Made by a program: the position numbers and the translations under genes. The notes under the pieces were generated by a model that saw nothing but the letters and a program-made list of their open reading frames with translations, did no database searches and was not told where the DNA came from. A stretch of 5,692 bases of DNA, from assembly GCA_905193725.1 (NCBI GenBank), contig CAJJPW010000148.1, forward strand, positions 1 to 5,692, in the 5' to 3' direction. The stretch's first letter is position 1. The number at the start of each line of letters is the position of its first letter. Shown one piece after another: positions 1 to 4,506 of this stretch. This DNA comes from an uncultured Eubacteriales bacterium (GTDB lineage Bacteria > Bacillota > Clostridia > Christensenellales > Christensenellaceae).

Positions 1-1
1 C

Positions 2-49
2 CCCAAGGGTTTGCTGGAGATTCTAACAGTGGAGGAGGACATGCGATGA
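2..49 (+). CDS. 3' end of an unidentified upstream gene (partial)
   Basis: An open frame enters from the left edge and gives 15 residues ending in ILTVEEDMR before a TGA at 47-49. The stop overlaps the next start codon as ATGA, the usual sign of translational coupling in a tightly packed operon. The gene before yqzL and recO in Bacillota is often era, but this tail does not resemble the KH-domain end of Era that I know, so I do not name it. Only 48 bases are present and no domain can be read. That this frame is coding at all is inferred from the stop/start overlap. Confidence 0.4.
   Translation, partial: PKGLLEILTVEEDMR
31..38 (+). promoter_or_regulatory. Ribosome binding site of the YqzL-family gene
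   Basis: GGAGGAGG lies 7 bases before the ATG at 46. It sits inside the 3' end of the preceding frame. It favours the ATG at 46 over the ATG at 41, which opens only a two-codon frame. Confidence 0.7.
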
Positions 50-162
50 AAGAAAATCACGTGGAAGAAAAAGTGCTGGATTTATTTTGGAAAAATGGGG
101 AGATCGGATACTACCTCCTATATAAACAGCTGACCGGGCAGGAGGAAAATTCAGATCAATAA
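46..162 (+). CDS. yqzL: YqzL-family small protein (38 aa)
   Basis: This 38-residue protein contains a DLFWKNGEIGYYLLYKQL core. The pattern of a short Trp-containing helix, a turn with Gly, then YLLYK matches the YqzL-like family as I remember it. The family has no established biochemical role; its members are typically 40-50 residues and lie just upstream of recO in Bacillota, as here. The start is supported by a strong ribosome binding site and by the ATGA overlap with the previous frame. The stop is 47 bases before recO, so the two genes are probably co-transcribed. There is no signal peptide or membrane segment. Identification rests on motif, size and position; it was not confirmed by a profile search. 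Confidence 0.75.
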   Translation: MKENHVEEKVLDLFWKNGEIGYYLLYKQLTGQEENSDQ

Positions 163-209
163 CGCCATCTAGGAAAAGCCGGGAACTACCGGGACAGTTA
201 AGCGGGAAA

Positions 210-953
210 ATGTTTTACAAAGATTTGTGCATTGTGCTAAAAACAGTCAATTATAAAGATTACGACAAAATGCTGACGCTGTTTGCACAAAACAAGGGCA
301 AATTGAGCGCACAGGCAAAGGGCTCTCGAAAGCAGACCAGCCCTTTTTTGTCGTGCAGCCAATTATTTGCCTGTGGGGAATATAGCTTTTATCAAAAAGG
401 GGAGAAGTACTTTTTGAGCCAATGTGTCATCAAAAAGACTTTTGGCCGGATCATGGAGGATATGGATAGATACCTGCTTGCTTCCTTTTTTGCAGAGCTC
501 ACCGAAAAAGTGCTGATGGAGAACCAGCCAAGCCCCAAGCTGTTTTCTCTGCTCATCAATACTCTATACCAAGTGGAAGAAGAACCTCTAAAATCCCATG
601 AGCTCTTTTGCTATTTTGGCTTGAAGATGCTGGACCTCTTAGGATACCGCCCACAGACAGAGCGCTGTGTGATATGTGGCACCACAGAGGGGCCCTTTTA
701 CATCAGCGCCAAGCAGGGGGGAGTCATATGCGGAGACTGCGCTGGGCATATCGCAGACGGGATTGCCATAGAAGAACAGCAGCGACAAGTTTTAAGTGAG
801 ATGCTGCGGACTTCTCCCATCCACATGGGCGAGGCCAGTTGGCAGTGCGACGATTTTTTGGCGAAAATCACGATGGCCTTTTTAAACTACTATATCGGGC
901 TGCACCTTAAGAGCTTTCAACTGCTCCGGAAAAATTTATTTTTCGTGGAATAA
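210..953 (+). CDS. recO: DNA repair protein RecO
   Basis: RecO acts in the RecFOR pathway: it binds single-stranded DNA and SSB and helps RecR load RecA at gaps and breaks. The 247-residue length is normal for the family. The N-terminus (CIVLKTVNYKDYDKMLTLF, residues 7-25) matches the RecO OB-fold opening, in which a conserved hydrophobic stretch is followed by D-K-x-L-T-L-F. Residues 78-150 form the helical part. A zinc-finger-like Cys4 set is visible as Cys153-x2-Cys156 and Cys174-x2-Cys177, as in many Gram-positive RecO proteins. The start at 210 is the only ATG, GTG or TTG in frame back to the stop at 123-125, although the ribosome binding site is poor (a GCGGGA stretch at 202-207, only a few bases from the ATG). 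This may mean low expression or coupling to the upstream genes. The C-terminus (LLRKNLFFVE) looks complete. Confidence 0.95.
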   Translation: MFYKDLCIVLKTVNYKDYDKMLTLFAQNKGKLSAQAKGSRKQTSPFLSCSQLFACGEYSFYQKGEKYFLSQCVIKKTFGRIMEDMDRYLLASFFAELTEKVLMENQPSPKLFSLLINTLYQVEEEPLKSHELFCYFGLKMLDLLGYRPQTERCVICGTTEGPFYISAKQGGVICGDCAGHIADGIAIEEQQRQVLSEMLRTSPIHMGEASWQCDDFLAKITMAFLNYYIGLHLKSFQLLRKNLFFVE

Positions 954-1174
954 AAACCCCCGATGGTTTTATGCCTGCGTAAAGGGAAGTGGGCGTTGCT
1001 GTGAGGACAAAGAGTGGAGGGCGAAGCATCTAGCGTCCAGATTTTTCTTGAAAAATTTACTTTCCATGAGCGCTCTGGAAACTTGCAATTCTAATTGGAA
1101 AAACAAAAGCAACGTAGCAGGGCAATACTTTACGAAAAAATGAAAAAATCGCGGGATTTATGGCAATAAATTGC
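954..1174 (+). other. Non-coding spacer between recO and ppdK, rich in inverted repeats
   Basis: I see no convincing gene here. AAAACC (953-958) and GGTTTT (965-970) could form a weak A/T-rich stem at the recO stop, a poor candidate terminator. ATTTTTC (1041-1047) and GAAAAAT (1050-1056) are perfect arms around TT. TTTCCA (1061-1066) and TGGAAA (1076-1081) flank the 8-base palindrome GAGCGCTC (1068-1075). CAATT and AATTG repeat around a CT just after this. None is followed by a clean T-run on the + strand, so termination of recO transcription in this spacer is uncertain. Confidence 0.4.
1156..1171. repeat. ATTTAT-N4-ATAAAT inverted repeat just upstream of the ppdK promoter
   Basis: Perfect 6-base arms flank GGCA, ending 3 bases before the proposed -35. 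Position and symmetry fit a protein-binding operator. The inner TTTAT-N4-ATAAA has the 5-4-5 layout of Crp/Fnr-family sites but not their usual core bases. The region is A/T-rich, so chance symmetry is possible. Confidence 0.3.
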
Positions 1175-1203
1175 TTGTATTACCTTTTATTATGATGTAT
1201 AAT
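1175..1203 (+). promoter_or_regulatory. Sigma-A type promoter of ppdK
   Basis: TTGTAT (1175-1180) and a perfect TATAAT (1198-1203) are separated by 17 bases, the ideal spacing for the housekeeping sigma factor. A TG directly precedes the -10. Transcription would start near 1210, giving an untranslated leader of about 75 bases before the ATG at 1284. The leader is A/T-rich and shows no riboswitch-like fold. An alternative -35 (TTGCTT at 1171) would leave 21 bases and is less likely. Confidence 0.75.
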
Positions 1204-1221
1204 TCTATATTGTACTAGAAT
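1202..1221. repeat. ATTCTA-N8-TAGAAT inverted repeat over the ppdK -10 and start region
   Basis: Perfect 6-base arms (1202-1207 and 1216-1221) surround 8 bases. The left arm overlaps the end of the -10 and the repeat covers the expected transcription start, a classic repressor position. No known operator consensus was recognised. Confidence 0.35.
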
Positions 1222-1270
1222 ACTTGAATGATGGTTTATTTGTAAAAAATTACTTTATAATAATTTTTGG

Positions 1271-1276
1271 AAGGAG
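1271..1276 (+). promoter_or_regulatory. Ribosome binding site that decides the ppdK start
   Basis: AAGGAG lies 7 bases before the ATG at 1284 but only 1 base before the ATG at 1278. The in-frame ATG at 1224 has no ribosome binding site and would add 20 residues not found in PPDK proteins. The start at 1284 is therefore preferred. Confidence 0.85.
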
Positions 1277-1283
1277 CATGTGT

Positions 1284-4199
1284 ATGTCTAAAAAATACGT
1301 TTATCTCTTCAGCGAAGGCGACGCTTCAATGAGGAACTTGCTAGGTGGTAAAGGTGCAAACTTAGCGGAAATGACAAACTTAGGTTTGCCTGTTCCACAG
1401 GGTTTTACCATCTCTACCGAAGCTTGCACAAAGTACTATGAAGATGGAAAGAAAATCTCCGATGAAATCGTAGAGCAAATCTACGACGCAATGGCAAAGA
1501 CAGAAAAAATTGCCGGCAAAAAGTTTGGGGATTTGGAAAACCCATTCTTAGTATCCGTTAGATCCGGTGCAAGAGTTTCTATGCCCGGTATGATGGACAC
1601 CATCTTAAACCTCGGCCTCAATGACATTGCCGTGCAGGGTATGGCAAAGAAATCCAACAACGAGAGATTCGCTTATGACTCTTACCGCCGGTTCATCCAG
1701 ATGTTCTCCGACGTGGTTATGGGCGTGGAAAAGCCCAAGTTTGAGGCGATTTTGGACGAGGCAAAAGAAGCCAAAGGCGTTAGCATGGATACCGAGTTGG
1801 ACGCTGAGGACTTAAAGAAAATCGTAGAAAAATTCAAAGCTCTCTATAAAGCGGAAATCGGAACTGACTTCCCACAGGATCCAAAAGATCAGCTGCTGGA
1901 AGCAGTAAAAGCCGTATTCAGATCTTGGGACAACCCAAGAGCGATCGTTTACCGCCGTATGAACAACATCCCTGGCGACTGGGGCACTGCTGTTAACGTA
2001 CAGTCCATGGTATTTGGCAACATGGGCAACGATTGTGGTACAGGCGTTGCCTTCACCAGAAACCCATCCACAGGCGAGAAGAAACTCTATGGCGAATACT
2101 TGATGAATGCACAGGGCGAAGACGTTGTGGCTGGTATCAGAACACCAAAACCCATCTCCACCTTGGCAGAAGATATGCCTGAAGTTTACAACCAATTCGT
2201 AGAAACAGCTCAGAAATTGGAAGACCATTATCGGGATATGCAGGATATGGAGTTCACCATTGAAGAGGGCAAGCTCTTCATGCTCCAAACCAGAAACGGC
2301 AAGAGAACAGCTCCTGCTGCACTGAAAATTGCCATTGATTTAGTGGCAGAGGGCAAACTCAATAAGGAAGAGGCCATCATGAAGGTTGAGCCCGCTCAGC
2401 TGGATACACTGCTCCATCCTCAATTTGACGCTGCTGCACTGAAAGCTGCAAAGCCGATTGCAAAGGGCCTGCCTGCTTCTCCTGGCGCTGCTTGCGGTAA
2501 GATGGTATTTACTGCAGATGCTGCCGCTGAATGGGTAGAGAGAGGAGAAAAAGTCGTATTAGTACGTCTGGAGACTTCCCCTGAAGATATCGAAGGTATG
2601 TACGCTTCTGAGGGTATCTTGACAGCGAGAGGCGGCATGACCTCTCATGCTGCAGTAGTTGCACGTGGTATGGGAACTTGCTGCGTAGCTGGCTGCTCTG
2701 AAATCCAAGTAGATGAAGAAGCAAAGACGATGACCACAGCAGATGGCAAAGTCTATAAAGAAGGGGATTACATCTCCTTAAACGGCAGCACCGGCGACAT
2801 CTATGGCGAAGCAATTGCCACCAAAGCTGCTGAATTAACTGGTGATTTCGGCACATTGATGCAATGGGCTGACGAGATCAGAACACTGAAAGTGAGAACC
2901 AATGCAGATACTCCTCACGACGCTGCACAGGCTGTGAAGTTCGGCGCAGAGGGCATTGGCCTTTGCAGAACAGAGCACATGTTCTTTGCAGAGGATAGAA
3001 TTGCTGCGATCCGCGAGATGATCGTCTCCAAGACAGTGGAACAGAGACAAAAGGCTCTGGCAAAACTTCTGCCCATGCAGAAAGAGGACTTCAAGGGCAT
3101 CTATAAGGCACTGGAAGGCCGCCCAGCTACCATCCGGTTCCTGGATCCACCACTACACGAATTCCTGCCCACCGATCCTGACGACATCGCCGCTCTGGCA
3201 AAAGAGATGGTTATGCCTGTTGAGGAATTAAAGGCAGTAATCGACAGCCTCCACGAGTTCAACCCAATGTTAGGACACAGAGGATGCCGTCTGGCTGTTA
3301 CCTATCCGGAAATCGCTGAGATGCAGACGCGTGCGGTCATCGAAGCTGCGGTAGAAGTAAAACAAGAGTGCGGTCTGGACATCGTTCCGGAGATCATGAT
3401 CCCATTGGTTGGAGAAGTAAAAGAGCTCAAATACGTCAAAGACATCGTAGTGGAGACAGCCGAAAAAGTGCTGAAAGAAAAGGGCGTAGAGATGAAGTAC
3501 ATGGTTGGTACCATGATCGAAGTGCCTAGAGCTGCCCTGACAGCTGACGAAATCGCCAAAGAGGCTGAGTTCTTCTCCTTCGGTACCAACGACCTGACCC
3601 AGATGACCTACGGCTTCTCCCGTGACGATGCCGAGGCCAAGTTCATCCCGCTGTACATGCATAAGAAAATTCTGAAGGACAACCCCTTCGAGACCATCGA
3701 CGCGGCGGTGCTGGAGCTCGTGCGCATGGAGCGCAAGACCGACCGCTATGCTCGCGAGCCGTTCAATCTAAGCGCGCTGACCGAGTCCGTCTGCGAGGAC
3801 ATGGCGCTGATCTGCGAGAAGAACATCGCCCTCACTACAGACGTCGAGCCGGATATTTCCATCACCGGCGATCAGACGCTCATCACGCGACTGCTCGGCA
3901 ACCTCATCGGAAACGCCTACCGCTACGGCCGGGAAAACGGCCATATCATCGTCACGCTGCACCGCGCAGGCAGCGCGATAGAGCTGACTGTATCGGACGA
4001 CGGCATCGGCATTGCGCCCGATCAGCAGAAAAAAATTTTCCGGCGGCTCTATCAGGGCGCGTCCGAACGATCGGGCGACGGCGCGGGGCTGGGGCTGGCT
4101 ATGGCGCGGCAGATCGCGCGTCTGCACGGCGGCGAGCTGACCGTCGTGAGCGAGGAGGGCAAAGGCAGCGCCTTCACCGCCCGCTTCCCCATGCAATGA
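1284..4199 (+). CDS. ppdK: Pyruvate, phosphate dikinase lacking its C-terminus, joined in frame to a histidine kinase C-terminus
   Basis: PPDK interconverts pyruvate + ATP + phosphate and PEP + AMP + pyrophosphate in the cytosol, linking glycolysis and gluconeogenesis. Residues 1-806 follow PPDK closely. The ATP-grasp domain shows Lys23 (GGKGANLAEM), Arg93 (SVRSGARVSMPG), Asp321, Glu323 and Gln335. The phosphohistidine domain has its catalytic His455 in GGMTSHAAVVARG. The PEP/pyruvate barrel keeps Arg562 (LCRTEH), Arg618, Glu746 and Asn769-Asp770 (FGTNDLTQ). These equal, or lie within one of, the Clostridium symbiosum positions known to me. After NPFETID (residues 800-806) PPDK similarity ends. 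The last ~68 residues are missing, with the CGICGEHGG loop and catalytic Cys831 of the C. symbiosum enzyme. Residues 807-971 are histidine kinase sequence. The 971-residue product compares with about 875 for PPDK. It should not catalyse the pyruvate half-reaction. I regard the frame as chimeric: the PPDK call is firm, the fusion as a real protein is doubtful. Confidence 0.9.
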   Translation: MSKKYVYLFSEGDASMRNLLGGKGANLAEMTNLGLPVPQGFTISTEACTKYYEDGKKISDEIVEQIYDAMAKTEKIAGKKFGDLENPFLVSVRSGARVSMPGMMDTILNLGLNDIAVQGMAKKSNNERFAYDSYRRFIQMFSDVVMGVEKPKFEAILDEAKEAKGVSMDTELDAEDLKKIVEKFKALYKAEIGTDFPQDPKDQLLEAVKAVFRSWDNPRAIVYRRMNNIPGDWGTAVNVQSMVFGNMGNDCGTGVAFTRNPSTGEKKLYGEYLMNAQGEDVVAGIRTPKPISTLAEDMPEVYNQFVETAQKLEDHYRDMQDMEFTIEEGKLFMLQTRNGKRTAPAALKIAIDLVAEGKLNKEEAIMKVEPAQLDTLLHPQFDAAALKAAKPIAKGLPASPGAACGKMVFTADAAAEWVERGEKVVLVRLETSPEDIEGMYASEGILTARGGMTSHAAVVARGMGTCCVAGCSEIQVDEEAKTMTTADGKVYKEGDYISLNGSTGDIYGEAIATKAAELTGDFGTLMQWADEIRTLKVRTNADTPHDAAQAVKFGAEGIGLCRTEHMFFAEDRIAAIREMIVSKTVEQRQKALAKLLPMQKEDFKGIYKALEGRPATIRFLDPPLHEFLPTDPDDIAALAKEMVMPVEELKAVIDSLHEFNPMLGHRGCRLAVTYPEIAEMQTRAVIEAAVEVKQECGLDIVPEIMIPLVGEVKELKYVKDIVVETAEKVLKEKGVEMKYMVGTMIEVPRAALTADEIAKEAEFFSFGTNDLTQMTYGFSRDDAEAKFIPLYMHKKILKDNPFETIDAAVLELVRMERKTDRYAREPFNLSALTESVCEDMALICEKNIALTTDVEPDISITGDQTLITRLLGNLIGNAYRYGRENGHIIVTLHRAGSAIELTVSDDGIGIAPDQQKKIFRRLYQGASERSGDGAGLGLAMARQIARLHGGELTVVSEEGKGSAFTARFPMQ
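3695..3735. other. Junction between ppdK and histidine kinase sequence
   Basis: Up to Asp806 (codon 3699-3701) the translation matches PPDK. From about Leu810 onward (LELVRMERKTDR) it matches the segment following the H-box of histidine kinases. GC in hand counts goes from 53% (3571-3700) to 67% (3701-3800). The AGA Arg codon, common in ppdK, is absent afterwards. The exact joint cannot be fixed because LELVRM fits both families loosely: C. symbiosum PPDK has a QLVEM stretch within one residue of the same place. No insertion-sequence end or target duplication is visible. Confidence 0.8.
3702..4199 (+). pseudogene. C-terminal part of a sensor histidine kinase (5' part missing)
   Basis: About 165 residues (807-971 of the joined frame) carry a full HATPase_c ATP-binding domain. 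The N-box is NLIGNAYRYG with Asn873 and Asn877, the G1 box is DDGIGIAP (905-912), an F-box-like IFRRLYQG follows, and the G2 box is GAGLGL (933-938). The end, GGELTVVSEEGKGSAFTARFP, is typical of HisKA-type kinases paired with OmpR-family regulators. The segment begins just after where the dimerisation helix and phosphoacceptor His would be. The H-box, any HAMP or sensor domain and the membrane segments are therefore absent. In its own genome a response-regulator gene probably lies upstream. Base composition and Arg codon use match the PepSY gene downstream, not ppdK, so this fragment and the PepSY gene likely belong together. Alone it could bind ATP but not autophosphorylate. Confidence 0.85.
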
Positions 4200-4211
4200 C
4201 ATATAATATAG

Positions 4212-4250
4212 AAGAGAGCGGGATCTCCGGCGGGAGGTTCCGCTCTCTTT
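4212..4250 (+). terminator. Strong hairpin terminator after the histidine kinase
   Basis: Ten paired bases, AAGAGAGCGG (4212-4221) with CCGCTCTCTT (4240-4249), continue inward through seven more pairs (4222-4228 with 4233-4239, two of them G-U) to a GGCG loop at 4229-4232. The 17-bp stem starts 13 bases after the stop codon at 4197-4199. The T-run after the stem is short (TTT at 4248-4250, partly in the stem), so termination may be incomplete or the hairpin may protect the mRNA end. Confidence 0.8.
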
Positions 4251-4273
4251 GCGCCGGGCAGGCAATCAGCGCC

Positions 4274-4305
4274 GCCTGCGGACAAAAAGCGGGAGCGCCG
4301 CAGGC
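4274..4305. repeat. 8-bp perfect inverted repeat GCCTGCGG/CCGCAGGC
   Basis: The arms at 4274-4281 and 4298-4305 enclose 16 bases. They could form a G/C-rich hairpin in the read-through transcript from the kinase gene. There is no T-run after it, so it is not a standard terminator. Confidence 0.4.
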
Positions 4306-4326
4306 TTGAGGGCACTTTTCAGAGAA

Positions 4327-4338
4327 CTGACGCGTCAG
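4327..4338. repeat. 12-base perfect palindrome CTGACGCGTCAG
   Basis: Both strands read the same over 12 bases. It lies about 170 bases upstream of the PepSY start and far from the proposed promoter, so an operator role is speculative. Confidence 0.3.
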
Positions 4339-4431
4339 GCTGTTCTTTCGAAGGCGCACTGTTTGACGGCGCTTCAGCAAAACGGCAGGCTGCGCATTCG
4401 GAGGAATCGGCGCACGGCAAAAATTTTAAAA

Positions 4432-4452
4432 AAAATGAGCGTTTCTCATTTT
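4432..4452. repeat. AAAATGAG-N5-CTCATTTT inverted repeat upstream of the PepSY gene
   Basis: Perfect 8-base arms enclose CGTTT. Read on the minus strand the second arm runs into a stretch of T residues (4424-4435 region), giving the form of an intrinsic terminator for leftward transcription, although with few G-C pairs. Read on the plus strand, the right arm overlaps the candidate -35 of the PepSY promoter, so it may instead be an operator. Confidence 0.4.
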
Positions 4453-4460
4453 CATCTCAT
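4444..4460 (+). promoter_or_regulatory. TCTCAT direct repeats spaced 11 bp: candidate response-regulator site
   Basis: TCTCAT occurs at 4444-4449 and 4455-4460, one helical turn apart. OmpR/PhoB-family regulators bind tandem half-sites with this 11-bp period. The pair overlaps the possible -35 of the PepSY gene, and the kinase fragment upstream is of the type that partners such regulators. Two 6-base copies can arise by chance, and no third copy follows. Confidence 0.35.
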
Positions 4461-4476
4461 CTGCGTCCTGTATCAT
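4449..4476 (+). promoter_or_regulatory. Possible promoter of the PepSY gene
   Basis: TATCAT (4471-4476), preceded directly by TG, resembles a -10. The best -35 is TTTTCA (4449-4454), 4 of 6 consensus bases with a 16-base spacer. A weak -35 covered by candidate regulator repeats would fit an activated promoter. The start codon is about 25-30 bases past the predicted transcription start. Confidence 0.4.
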
Positions 4477-4491
4477 AAGGGCATCCCAAAC

Positions 4492-4498
4492 AAGGAGG
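4492..4498 (+). promoter_or_regulatory. Ribosome binding site of the PepSY gene
   Basis: AAGGAGG lies 8 bases before the ATG at 4507. It fixes that ATG as the start, which places a signal peptide at the N-terminus. Confidence 0.85.
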
Positions 4499-4506
4499 CG
4501 ACTTCA

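Larger units (their letters stand above)
4251..4506 (+). other. Non-coding spacer before the PepSY gene
   Basis: An open frame runs through the spacer into the PepSY gene, but it has no ribosome binding site and its translation is Arg-rich and non-protein-like. GCCTGCGG (4274-4281) and CCGCAGGC (4298-4305) form a perfect 8-bp stem with a 16-base loop. CTGACGCGTCAG (4327-4338) is a perfect 12-base palindrome. AAAATGAG (4432-4439) and CTCATTTT (4445-4452) form a hairpin near the likely promoter. No RNA family was recognised. Confidence 0.45.

Noticed and set aside
608..799. A 63-residue frame inside recO
   Set aside because: It overlaps the zinc-finger region of RecO in another frame and has an Arg/His-rich, non-protein-like composition.
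1224..1283. A longer PPDK start at 1224 or 1278
   Set aside because: The ATG at 1224 has no ribosome binding site and lies about 14 bases after the predicted transcription start. The ATG at 1278 is one base from the AAGGAG. PPDK homology begins at the ATG at 1284.
1204..1283. Riboswitch or attenuator in the ppdK leader
   Set aside because: The leader is only about 75 bases, A/T-rich, with no terminator-like stem or recognised aptamer core.
1812..2288. A 158-residue minus-strand frame inside ppdK
   Set aside because: The plus strand here encodes highly conserved PPDK sequence. The minus frame is a shadow without a known motif.
3695..3735. Insertion-sequence or intein explanation for the ppdK break
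   Set aside because: No inverted ends, target duplication, transposase or splicing motifs are visible, and ppdK does not resume afterwards.
3768..4265. A 165-residue minus-strand frame over the kinase fragment and terminator
   Set aside because: It is antisense to a well-defined HATPase_c domain and runs through the terminator hairpin. No recognisable protein features.
4249..4506. N-terminal extension of the PepSY protein by 86 residues from a TTG at 4249
   Set aside because: It begins inside the terminator stem, lacks a ribosome binding site, and would bury the signal peptide that follows the ATG at 4507.
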